The notes beneath the pieces were generated by a model. It had not been told where the DNA came from. It did no database searches and saw only the letters and a program-made list of their open reading frames with translations. This document shows, piece after piece, positions 9,556 to 17,752 of a stretch of 64,000 bases of DNA (position 1 is its first letter; each line of letters begins with the position of its first letter). The stretch is from CAYNSX01 sp964400165 (lineage in GTDB: Bacteria; Armatimonadota; Hebobacteria; CAYNSX01), in assembly GCA_964400165.1 (NCBI GenBank), contig CAYNSX010000005.1, forward strand, positions 1-64,000, read 5' to 3'. The position numbers and the translations under genes were made by a program.

Positions 9556-9838
9556 TGCTGCCTCCTCCTGAACTCATCAAGCGTCCTCATGTCGTCTGGC
9601 ACGACAGTTCGCCCCACAGTTGGGGCAACCTGCCGCGAACGGTGAGGAACGCCGTCCGTCCCGCGCGGCGATTGTACCCTGCGAGGGCCAGAATTGGGCG
9701 GCGGTTCCACCGCGTGCAAGAATTTTCACAATTGGTTTTGGTTCCGACCGAGAGGGAAAACTGGACGCAGGACGGTACTATGGGGCATACTAATCCTGCG
9801 GCGTCGGCCGCAAGCGAGGCAGCACACAGGGAGGAAAG

Positions 9839-10486
9839 ATGCGCGCTCCGAGGGTTCGGGTAGTCTCCACCGTGCTGGGTGTCATCGCGGTCTTCGGCGT
9901 CAGCGCGGCCGTGTTGGGCATCGTGTCGCGGCGCCCCGCCGTCGCGGTTGGCGAGCAGCGCTATTCGGCGCTGCTGCTCCACGAGAGCCAGAAGTTCGAC
10001 CAGGATTGGGAATTGACCAATGGCACGGCTCCGTTTGCCAGTTCGCTGAAGTATCGGACCCAATCGTGGGTCTACACTGAAGTCATCGTCGAGAACCCGC
10101 ACAGCGTGCCGGTGCCCTTCTGTTGGCGGGTGACCCAGCCGTCCTTGATCGGGACGCAGGACTGCACCGGCACCATCCCGGCGAACGGCGTCGTGGTCTT
10201 CGATTCCTACACGCTGGAATCGACGGGGAAGTTAGTCGGGCCCAAGGGCATCCTCGAGATTGAGACGGCCGGCAATGCGCCGGAGCTCGTGGTCTGGCAG
10301 CACCAGAACAAGCACTCGACCGGACAGTTGACTTTCGTGTCGAGCACGGTTATGGGTCTCGCGTATTTTGGGAGAGCTCGCAATTTCACTACGAGTGGCC
10401 TCTATGTTGATTCGCACGGCGTCCCGCCGATCGGTTCGGGCGCCAGCATTGCTGTCGAGCGGGTGTTTCCGGTTTTGGCGCAGTAG
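9839..10486 (+). CDS. Unknown membrane-anchored or secreted protein
   Basis: A 215-residue protein with GGGAGGAAAG just before ATG 9839. A hydrophobic segment at about residues 8-29 serves as a signal peptide or anchor, followed by a soluble part rich in beta-type sequence. Motifs such as YTEVIVENPHSVPVPFCWRV and TGTIPANGVVVFDSY suggest an immunoglobulin-like or similar beta fold, and two cysteines (in FCWRV and QDCTG) could form a disulfide. I do not recognise a family. It is transcribed divergently from the subtilase, is followed by a clear intrinsic terminator, and stands alone as a transcription unit. Confidence 0.75.
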   Translation: MRAPRVRVVSTVLGVIAVFGVSAAVLGIVSRRPAVAVGEQRYSALLLHESQKFDQDWELTNGTAPFASSLKYRTQSWVYTEVIVENPHSVPVPFCWRVTQPSLIGTQDCTGTIPANGVVVFDSYTLESTGKLVGPKGILEIETAGNAPELVVWQHQNKHSTGQLTFVSSTVMGLAYFGRARNFTTSGLYVDSHGVPPIGSGASIAVERVFPVLAQ

Positions 10487-10517
10487 CCGCGTACCGACTG
10501 ACGAATTCAACTGACGG

Positions 10518-10549
10518 ATGCCGCGGCCAGCGCCGCGGCATTCTTGTTT
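10518..10549 (+). terminator. Rho-independent terminator
   Basis: A perfect 10-bp stem (ATGCCGCGGC at 10518-10527 with GCCGCGGCAT at 10532-10541) closes a CAGC loop and runs into a T-rich tail, TTCTTGTTT. It ends the 9839-10486 gene and lies between convergent genes. Confidence 0.85.
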
Positions 10550-10561
10550 GCGGGAGGGGTG

Positions 10562-13474
10562 CTACTGGGGTTCGGCAGAGGGTGCGGCGGTTGGAGAACT
10601 GCCTGTGCTCGGTGTCGCGGCGCTGGGCCCGCCGCCGGAGATGAAGTTCATCGTCCGGATCACTTCCTGACGCAATCGCTCCAATTGTTCAAGGCGCCCA
10701 ATGGCGTCCGCCAGTTCGGCGACGGAAACGGTCGCGCGCTGCTGCAGTGACGCCACCGTCAGGCTTTGGGCGCGCCACTGTTGGGTGACTTGCGACAATG
10801 CAATCGTCAGTTGTTCGACGGCCTCTGCGCGGCGACCCTGGTCTTCGAGGAGGTAGGCAAGCGCGAGGCGGGCGCCGACGGTGTCAGGCACATCCTGCAG
10901 GATGCGCCGCAGAATAGCTTCAGCGACCGCGGGGCGATTCCCGGCAACCTCCAGGTTGGCCTCAACGAGGCGCGTTTCGACATTAAGCGGACTCTTGGGC
11001 GGCGCTAAGTGTACGAGGACCTGGATGAGGTCCCGGGCGCCGGCGGTGTCGCCGCGGAGAATGCGATACCGCGCCGCCTTCAGGTAGGCGACCGGCGACG
11101 GTTGACGGCGCTGGGCTTCCTCGAAGTAGGCGGCGGCGAACCGCAAATCGTTCTCGGACTCCGCGATGGTTCCCAGGTGATACGAGACCTGCCCGGGCGC
11201 CGGCAGCCCCAGCGACCGCGACCGGAAGAAGTCGGCTTTTGCGCCGGCGGTGTCTCGCTGCAGCAGCGCACGCCGCCCGAGGATGAAGGCGCGATCGGCC
11301 GTCACATCGCGCCAGCAGGCGAAAAGCAAGAACACGAGGCCCGCTATGGCAGCAACGGAGAAGCCGAGCGCCAGCCGGCGTGAGATGCGATAGGACCGCG
11401 CCTCCGGCTGCAGGGCCGGAGCGCAGAGCAGCCCGGCGGCGGTGGCCGCGAGCACGGCGGTGGCGGGCAAGTGGAACGGGAAGAGCAACAGCGCATCCAC
11501 ACAGATTGCGATCACCCCGGCGAACAGCGCCAGGCGCACAACCCGCTCGGACGGCGCCGCCCGCGTCACGCCGCGCAGCGCCGTCATCAGGAAGGCCAGC
11601 AGGGCGGCCAGCATGAGAACGCCGCCCGCGAGGCCGGTCTCCGCCGCCCACTGCACGAAGTCATTGTGGGCTTGCTCGGCCCGGGGAAACTCGCGGTCCA
11701 AATAGGGGCGCCCAGTCGGCCGAGCCAGGAACACGGCCTGATGGTCGGTGAAGCGCAGTTTGTAATTCCCGATGCCGACTCCGAGCAGCGGATGTTGGAA
11801 GAGCATATCGGCGGCGATCAGCCAGTCAGCGAGGCGCAAGTCGCCGACATAGCTCTGCGCGCGCAGTGTCCGGCTCTGCACGAAGTCGCCCCAGGATCCG
11901 CGCCCCCAGGCGGCCACCCGGTCGGCCGTGCCGCCACGGAATCGGTCGATGGAAATTTGGAGCGCGGAGACGCGAAAGACGCCCACTCCCGCGGCCGGCG
12001 TTTCGGCGAAGGCACCGGCGATGGGGATATCTCCCTGTTGCAAGTACGGCGCCGGCAGGGTTTCCTGCTGACGCTCGCCCCCGGTGGGTGCCGGCCAGGT
12101 CGTCAGCAGATCGAATCGCTTGGTGTAGTAATCGTAGACGCCGAGGAGCGTGATGCCGGAGCCGTTCCAGTCACCGACGACCGCGTCGCAGTGCGCCTGG
12201 CCGGTGCCAAAGGCCAGGGTGCGGTCGGGGAGGCCCTCCGTCGGCGTCTCACGCAGCCGCCAAGTGGAGTCAGCGGGGTCATATAGCCCGATGCCGGACA
12301 CTCCGTCGCCGTTCCAGTCGCCGGCTACGGGAAGGACGCGCGCGGCCGGCGGGCCGAACTGAATGTTGCGTTCGATCGGCTCGGCGCGCGGGCCGAGAAA
12401 CAGGGTGAAGCGTCCGGTACGCGGGTCGTAGACGCCGAGATCATCGGAACCGTTGCCATCCCAGTCACCCACGACGGGCAACGAACCTTGGTGACGCGTT
12501 GGGAATGACGACCGGTCTTCGAAGTAAAAGGTGCCGCTCGTGACATCGAAGAGTGCCACGGATGCCGGGCTGCCGGCCTGCCAGCGGCCGACGGCGGGTT
12601 GGAAGGGCCCGCCCGGTGGGCGCCACGAAATGACCCGTGCGCCGTTGGTCAGCACCACGCCGACGCCCACGGCGAACAGAATCAGCAAAGCGGCCATGCC
12701 GAGGGCGAAACGCCGGCGGGGAGGCAGCGGCGATGCCGCGACGCGGTCTGCGGCCCGTGCCCGTCGTGATACGAGGAACCACAGCCCGAACAGAGTCACC
12801 AAGCCGGCCAACAGCGAGAACAACGCGCCCCGCTGAACGAGCGCGGCGAGCAATACGAGGGGCAACACACTGCCCAGCCCGGCGAGCACGCGGACGACGG
12901 CGCCGGCCCTGGGAGACAGGACGAGTCCGAGTGAAATGACCATGCCGGCGGCGGCAAACGCGGCCAGGAATGCCTGCTGCCCGAAGGTGGACAAGACGGC
13001 AGCGGCTCCCGACATGGCCGTCGCGCTCCCGCGCAGCAGGCCGATGTATTGCAACAGGCCAAATCCGCTGGTGATGACGGCCGCGAGAGCGATACAGGCG
13101 AGGTAGCGGTGGATTTCACGCAGATCGGTGACCGTGTTCGACAACACCAGCGCATAGAGGATGAACACTGTCATCGGGACGATCGCCTTCAAACTGGTCA
13201 GGACATCGCGTGACCCGATCACAGAAATGCTCGCTATCAGGACCAGCGCCAGCAGCGACCAAAACAGCGGCGGAATGCGGAGGTTGCGCTGATGCAGAAG
13301 CGCCGGCAGTTCGAGGATGAGCAGCAGGGCGATGATGGCGACCGCAAACACCGATTGCACATACACTTGCGAGGTATTGGTCCCCGACATGAGGAGGGGA
13401 GTTCCGAGGAGCAGCAGACAGATGAGCGCCTGCCGCAGCACGGATCGCGTGCGGGCCGCGAAAAGGGTCCGCAT
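10562..13474 (-). CDS. O-antigen ligase/polymerase (Wzy-type) with inserted repeat domain and C-terminal TPRs
   Basis: A 970-residue membrane protein. Residues about 10-280 form multiple transmembrane helices. Residues about 290-500 are a soluble insert with three or four repeats built on V(V/A)GDW(D/N)G(N/D)G followed by (L/I)G(V/L)YDP, similar to VCBS/FG-GAP-type propeller repeats. The ligase signature follows, with HPLLGVGIGNYKLRF and the conserved AHNDFVQ at 602-608, then more helices. The last 250 residues are TPR-like, ending in an Ala/Pro/Ser tail. The family joins or polymerises lipid-linked glycans on the outer face of the inner membrane. ATG 13474 overlaps the stop of the upstream dehydrogenase gene (TGATG), indicating translational coupling. 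The repeat insert in the large external loop is unusual. Confidence 0.88.
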   Translation of the reverse strand: MRTLFAARTRSVLRQALICLLLLGTPLLMSGTNTSQVYVQSVFAVAIIALLLILELPALLHQRNLRIPPLFWSLLALVLIASISVIGSRDVLTSLKAIVPMTVFILYALVLSNTVTDLREIHRYLACIALAAVITSGFGLLQYIGLLRGSATAMSGAAAVLSTFGQQAFLAAFAAAGMVISLGLVLSPRAGAVVRVLAGLGSVLPLVLLAALVQRGALFSLLAGLVTLFGLWFLVSRRARAADRVAASPLPPRRRFALGMAALLILFAVGVGVVLTNGARVISWRPPGGPFQPAVGRWQAGSPASVALFDVTSGTFYFEDRSSFPTRHQGSLPVVGDWDGNGSDDLGVYDPRTGRFTLFLGPRAEPIERNIQFGPPAARVLPVAGDWNGDGVSGIGLYDPADSTWRLRETPTEGLPDRTLAFGTGQAHCDAVVGDWNGSGITLLGVYDYYTKRFDLLTTWPAPTGGERQQETLPAPYLQQGDIPIAGAFAETPAAGVGVFRVSALQISIDRFRGGTADRVAAWGRGSWGDFVQSRTLRAQSYVGDLRLADWLIAADMLFQHPLLGVGIGNYKLRFTDHQAVFLARPTGRPYLDREFPRAEQAHNDFVQWAAETGLAGGVLMLAALLAFLMTALRGVTRAAPSERVVRLALFAGVIAICVDALLLFPFHLPATAVLAATAAGLLCAPALQPEARSYRISRRLALGFSVAAIAGLVFLLFACWRDVTADRAFILGRRALLQRDTAGAKADFFRSRSLGLPAPGQVSYHLGTIAESENDLRFAAAYFEEAQRRQPSPVAYLKAARYRILRGDTAGARDLIQVLVHLAPPKSPLNVETRLVEANLEVAGNRPAVAEAILRRILQDVPDTVGARLALAYLLEDQGRRAEAVEQLTIALSQVTQQWRAQSLTVASLQQRATVSVAELADAIGRLEQLERLRQEVIRTMNFISGGGPSAATPSTGSSPTAAPSAEPQ

Positions 13475-14814
13475 CACTGGGGCGCCGCCGCGCCCGTGAG
13501 CACCGGCACGACCGGCGGGCGGCCGATGCTGTAATAGGTGAATCGCTCCCGGCGCATCGTCGTGAGATCGTAGAGGTTGCGGCCGTCGAAAATGACCGGC
13601 TGTCGCAACCGCGAACGCACCATTTCGAAGTCGGGGCTGCGGAATTCGGTCCATTCGGTGAGGATGAGCAGCGCGTCGGCGTCGCGCAGCGCCTCATAGG
13701 GATCATCTTCGTAGCGGATCCGGTCGCCGAACAGCCGGCGGGCGTTGTCGAGCGCGCGCGGGTCGTGCGCAGCGATGTGCGCGCCGGCGTCGAGCAGGGC
13801 GTTGAGCACCGTCAGGGACGGCGCTTCCCGCAGGTCGTCGGTGCGCGGCTTGAACGACAGCCCCCACACGGCAAAGGTCTTGCCTTCCAGCACGCCTCCG
13901 AAATGCCCGCGGATTTTGTCCAAGAAGTAGGTGCGCTGGGATTCGTTGATGTCATCCACCGCCTGCTGCAGCGCCAGGTCGAGGCCCACCTCTTCGGCGA
14001 TTCGAATGATGGCTTTCACATCCTTCGGCAGGCAGCTGCCGCCGTACCCGACGCCCGGAAACAGGAACGGAAACCCGATTCGGTCATCGATCCCGACGCC
14101 TTTGCGAACGGTTTCGATGTCGACCTCGAGGCGCTCGGCGAGCCGCGCCATTTCGTTGATGAACGAAATCTTGGTGGCGAGAAAGGCGTTGGACACATAT
14201 TTGATCATTTCGGCGCTGCGAATGTCGGTGACGATGACGGGGCGCTCGGCGCGGGTGAACGGCGCATAGAGCTCCTTCAGGAGGTCCGCGACGCGGGGGT
14301 CTTCGACGCCGAGGATGATGCGCGACGGTTTCATGAAGTCATTGACGGCGTTGCCCTCTTTGAGGAACTCGGGGTTGACCGCCACCGCACAGTCGCGTCC
14401 CGTCTGCGCCCGAATCAGGTCGCGCAGCCGCTCGGTCGTGCCGACGGGCACGGTGCTGCGCGTCACGATGATGGTGTCTTCGCGGACGAGCGCGCCCAGG
14501 CCCCTGGCCACTTCGTCGAAGGCACGCAAATCGGGCCGGCCGGTGCCGTCGTTGGGCGTGCCCATGCAGAGAAAAATGATGCGCGCCTGCTCGGCGAGTT
14601 CGGTCAGGTCTGTCGTGAACCGCAGGCGGTGCTGTTCGAGGTTGCGCGGCACCATATCCGACAGGCCCGGCTCGAAGAACGGCACGATGCCCCGCGCCAG
14701 GCCGGCCACCCGGCCGGCGTCGATGTCCATGCAGGTGACATGATTGCCCGCCTCGGCAAAACACGCAGCGGCAACCAGTCCGACGGGGCCCGCGCCGACG
14801 ACGCCAACACGCAT
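13474..14814 (-). CDS. ugd: UDP-glucose 6-dehydrogenase
   Basis: A 446-residue NAD-dependent sugar dehydrogenase making UDP-glucuronate from UDP-glucose. The N-terminus MRVGVVGAGPVGL is the Rossmann nucleotide-binding motif, the catalytic cysteine is C261 in GVGYGGSCLPKD, and the C-terminal UDP-binding domain contains LSFKPRTDDLREAPS. The start at 14814 places the Rossmann motif at the N-terminus as in the family; an in-frame ATG at 14835 would add seven residues. It differs in class from the dehydrogenase at 32375, which resembles WbpA. It is translationally coupled to the Wzy gene downstream. A perfect TATAAT on the minus strand at 14898-14903 is a likely -10 element. Confidence 0.92.
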   Translation of the reverse strand: MRVGVVGAGPVGLVAAACFAEAGNHVTCMDIDAGRVAGLARGIVPFFEPGLSDMVPRNLEQHRLRFTTDLTELAEQARIIFLCMGTPNDGTGRPDLRAFDEVARGLGALVREDTIIVTRSTVPVGTTERLRDLIRAQTGRDCAVAVNPEFLKEGNAVNDFMKPSRIILGVEDPRVADLLKELYAPFTRAERPVIVTDIRSAEMIKYVSNAFLATKISFINEMARLAERLEVDIETVRKGVGIDDRIGFPFLFPGVGYGGSCLPKDVKAIIRIAEEVGLDLALQQAVDDINESQRTYFLDKIRGHFGGVLEGKTFAVWGLSFKPRTDDLREAPSLTVLNALLDAGAHIAAHDPRALDNARRLFGDRIRYEDDPYEALRDADALLILTEWTEFRSPDFEMVRSRLRQPVIFDGRNLYDLTTMRRERFTYYSIGRPPVVPVLTGAAAPQ

Positions 14815-14897
14815 GGTTCCATCCAGGCGATGCATTGAGATCCGCGGTCCGGCGGGGCCGGGCGCGTCGCACCGTCCGGTGCGAAGTGACGGGCGCC

Positions 14898-14903
14898 ATT
14901 ATA
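14898..14903 (-). promoter_or_regulatory. Putative -10 element for the ugd-wzy unit
   Basis: Reads TATAAT on the minus strand, 84 bp upstream of the ugd start. No good -35 hexamer is visible at 16-18 bp spacing. It lies in the divergent spacer shared with the WbpB-like gene. Confidence 0.45.
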
Positions 14904-15002
14904 GCCGAGCGCGGCCCGGTGGAGGGAGTTGCCTCATCGGCAGGCGAATCCGCAGAGGATGCCCGCCGTGGAGGGACGCGTGCGGGCGGGAGAGGCGACG
15001 CC

Positions 15003-15986
15003 GTGGGACTTGGAGTCATCGGGACCGGCCGTTGGGGCCGCAACCATGTCCGCACGCTGCACGAACTCGGCGCGCTCGCCGCGTTCTGCGATGCCGACAC
15101 CTCGGCGCTGCGGGCGATGGTCGCCGCCTTTCCCGACGCCCGGGCCCACCCGTCGCCGGAAGCATTGCTCACGGACGATCGCGTCGCCGGTGTCGTGATT
15201 GCGGCGCCGGCGACGCGGCATTACGATTTGGCCGCACAAGCGCTGCGCGCGGGCCGCGATGTCCTGGTCGAAAAGCCGCTGGCGCTGACGGTTGCCGACG
15301 CGCGGTCGCTATGCGCGCTCGCCGCGGCGCACGGGCGGCTCCTCGCCGTCGGGCACCTGTACGAGTATTATCCGGCCATCGAACAAATGCACGAACTCAT
15401 CGCCGGCGGCGCGATCGGCCGTCCAATGTTCGTTGACTGTGTGCATGCCAGTCTCGGCGTCATTCGCACCAAGGAGGATGTCGTCTGGAGCATGGCCCCC
15501 CACGACTTCGCCGTCCTGAACCGCCTCGCCGGCGGGCTGCCGGAATGGGTGTGCGTGACGGCGAGCGACTTCCTGCAGCCGGGCATCGCGGACATCGCCG
15601 ATTGCTCGCTGCAATTCGCCGATGGGCTGCGAGCGCATGTGCACCTCTCCTGGCTCGACCCGGTGAAAGACCGGCGCATCACGGTCATCGGCGACCGCGG
15701 CGCATTGATGTTCGATGACTTGAAACAGACACTCCTCCACTCGACGGGCCGTGCCGAGATGGGCGCCCGCGGCCCGGCGATTGTGGCGGGTGAGCAGCGG
15801 GCCGTGTCGTTTTCCGATGAGCCCCCGCTGCGGCGCGAACTCCGCCATTTCCTGGAGTGTATGGAGACCCGGACAGTGCCGCGCACGGACGGCGAGAGCG
15901 GGGTGCGCGTGTTGCGCGTGCTCGAGGCGTGCGCCGCGTCGCAGCGCAGCGGGGCTGCCGTTACGCTCGCCGACGGGGCCCGCTGA
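15003..15986 (+). CDS. Gfo/Idh/MocA-family oxidoreductase, WbpB-like (UDP-GlcNAcA 3-dehydrogenase)
   Basis: A 327-residue NAD(P)-dependent oxidoreductase. It begins GLGVIGTGRWGRNHV, the Rossmann dinucleotide motif, and carries VEKPLALT, the family's conserved EKP. GTG 15003 was chosen because GGGAGAGG lies about 8 bases upstream and the Rossmann fold begins immediately; the longer open frame upstream encodes low-complexity sequence. Followed without a gap by a WbpD-like acetyltransferase and a WbpE-like aminotransferase, it matches the gene trio that converts UDP-GlcNAcA into UDP-2,3-diacetamido-2,3-dideoxy-glucuronate. The WbpB assignment is from context plus family; related enzymes oxidise other sugars. 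Confidence 0.82.
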   Translation: MGLGVIGTGRWGRNHVRTLHELGALAAFCDADTSALRAMVAAFPDARAHPSPEALLTDDRVAGVVIAAPATRHYDLAAQALRAGRDVLVEKPLALTVADARSLCALAAAHGRLLAVGHLYEYYPAIEQMHELIAGGAIGRPMFVDCVHASLGVIRTKEDVVWSMAPHDFAVLNRLAGGLPEWVCVTASDFLQPGIADIADCSLQFADGLRAHVHLSWLDPVKDRRITVIGDRGALMFDDLKQTLLHSTGRAEMGARGPAIVAGEQRAVSFSDEPPLRRELRHFLECMETRTVPRTDGESGVRVLRVLEACAASQRSGAAVTLADGAR

Positions 15987-16571
15987 ATGGCCGACACATT
16001 CATCCACGAGACCGCCATCGTGGATGCGGGCTGCGAGATTGGCGCTGGGACGAAGGTCTGGGCCTTCGCCCACATCCTGCACGGCAGCCGGCTCGGCGAG
16101 CGCTGCGTCGTCGGGCAAAATTGCATGGTCGGCCCGGATGTCCGCATCGGCAACGGGGTGAAACTGCAGAACAATGTCTCGGTCTACACCGGGGTCACGC
16201 TGGAAGATGATGTCTTCTGCGGGCCCTCGATGGTGTTCACCAATGTGCTGACGCCGCGCAGTCATGTCTCGCGCAAGCACCTCTTCGCGCCGACGCTGGT
16301 CCGGCGCGGCGCGACCATCGGCGCGAATGCGACGGTGATTTGCGGCAACACCATCGGCGCCTATGCGATGATTGGCGCCGGCGCGGTGGTGACGAAGGAT
16401 GTGCCGCCGCACGCCATCGTCGTCGGCAATCCGGCGCGGCTGGCGGGGTGGGCGTGCCAGTGCGGCGAGAAATTGCACTTCGATTACAACGACCGGGCGG
16501 AATGCCTGCTTTGCGCCACCAAGTATGTGAAAGCGCCCGACGGGCAAAGCATCACCCAAGCCCCGAAATGA
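15987..16571 (+). CDS. Left-handed beta-helix N-acetyltransferase, WbpD-like
   Basis: A 194-residue hexapeptide-repeat acyltransferase (for example IVDAGCEIGAGTKVWAF, RLGERCVVGQNCMVG, ATIGANATVICGNTIG) ending with the family hallmark VGNPARLAGW. The last 40 residues contain two cysteine pairs (CQCGEKLHF and CLLCATKY) that look like a small zinc ribbon, as seen in many WbpD-type enzymes. The predicted role is acetyl-CoA-dependent N-acetylation of the 3-amino group of UDP-GlcNAc3NA. The start ATG immediately follows the stop of the upstream gene, and its stop overlaps the aminotransferase start (ATGA). Cytosolic, trimeric in the family. Confidence 0.88.
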   Translation: MADTFIHETAIVDAGCEIGAGTKVWAFAHILHGSRLGERCVVGQNCMVGPDVRIGNGVKLQNNVSVYTGVTLEDDVFCGPSMVFTNVLTPRSHVSRKHLFAPTLVRRGATIGANATVICGNTIGAYAMIGAGAVVTKDVPPHAIVVGNPARLAGWACQCGEKLHFDYNDRAECLLCATKYVKAPDGQSITQAPK

Positions 16572-17752
16572 AAGTGCCACTCCTCGATCTGCGCGGCCAG
16601 TATGCCGCGGTTCGCAACGAAGTCCGGGCGGCGATAGATGAGGTGCTGGACAGCCAGCACTTCATCATGGGGCCGCAGGTGTCTCGGTTCGAGGAGGCGA
16701 TTGCGACATACTGCGGCGTGCCGCACGCGGTGGGCGTGGCATCGGGGTCGGACGCGCTGCTGCTGACACTGATGGCGCTCGGCATCGGTTCGGGCGACGC
16801 CGTCATCACGACGGCCTACTCCTTCTTCGCCAGCGTGTCCTGCATCACGCGGGTCGGCGCCCGGCCGCTGATTGCGGACATTGCGCCAGAGACCTTCAAT
16901 CTCGATCCGGCGCAGGTGCGCCGTCTGCTGGCCGAGGAGTGCGAGCGACGAGACGGCGTCTGGTTTCACCGGCCGACGGGTACACGGCTGCGGGCGCTCA
17001 TTGCCGTGCACCTGTTCGGTCAATGCGCGGACATGGAAGCGTTGCGCGCTCTTTGCGACGAGCACGGGCTGGCGCTCATTGAAGACGCGGCCCAGGCCAT
17101 CGGCGCCACCCGGCACGGCCAGCGCACCGGCGGGCTGGGCGACATCGCCTGTTTCAGTTTCTTCCCGAGCAAAAACCTGGGCGCCTACGGCGACGCCGGG
17201 ATGGTGACGACCGCGGACCCTGCGCTGGCCGAGCGCGTGCGGCTGTTGCGCGTGCACGGGTCGGCGAAAAAGTACCATCACGAGGTGGTCGGACTGAACA
17301 GTCGGCTCGATGCGCTCCAGGCCGCCATCCTGCGGGCCAAGTTGCCGCACCTCGACTCCTGGGCCGCGGCCCGCCGGGAACGCGCCGCCGCGTACGACCG
17401 GCTGCTTGCGGACATCCCCGGCGTCGTCCGGCCGGCAACCGCCGCCGGCAATGTGCATGTCTTTCACCAGTATGTGATTCGCGTGCCGCGTCGCGACGCG
17501 CTGGCGGAGCACTTGCGGTCGCACGACATCGAGACCGCGATCTACTACCCCATCCCCCTGCACCGACTCGAATGCTTTCTGAACCTGGGCTACGCGGAAG
17601 GGACGATGCCCGTCTCCGAACGCGCCGCCGGCGAGTGTTTGGCCTTGCCGATGTTCCCGGAACTGACCGCCGCACAGCAGGAGTGTGTAGCCACCACGAT
17701 TGCAGCCTTTCTAGCCGCGCCTGTGGAACGGGCGAAAGCCGGCACGCGTTAG
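16568..17752 (+). CDS. DegT/DnrJ/EryC1 aminotransferase, WbpE-like
   Basis: A 394-residue PLP-dependent sugar aminotransferase. K202 in FFPSKNLGAYGDAG is the Schiff-base lysine, and EDAAQAIGA is the family's conserved acidic motif. Context as the third gene of a WbpB-WbpD-WbpE order predicts transfer of an amino group to the 3-keto sugar made by the preceding oxidoreductase. ATG 16568 overlaps the stop of the acetyltransferase. Its TAG stop overlaps by two bases the stop of the convergent glycosyltransferase gene. The N-terminal SGSDALLLTL and the C-terminal IYYPIPLHRLECF are typical. Confidence 0.9.
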   Translation: MKVPLLDLRGQYAAVRNEVRAAIDEVLDSQHFIMGPQVSRFEEAIATYCGVPHAVGVASGSDALLLTLMALGIGSGDAVITTAYSFFASVSCITRVGARPLIADIAPETFNLDPAQVRRLLAEECERRDGVWFHRPTGTRLRALIAVHLFGQCADMEALRALCDEHGLALIEDAAQAIGATRHGQRTGGLGDIACFSFFPSKNLGAYGDAGMVTTADPALAERVRLLRVHGSAKKYHHEVVGLNSRLDALQAAILRAKLPHLDSWAAARRERAAAYDRLLADIPGVVRPATAAGNVHVFHQYVIRVPRRDALAEHLRSHDIETAIYYPIPLHRLECFLNLGYAEGTMPVSERAAGECLALPMFPELTAAQQECVATTIAAFLAAPVERAKAGTR

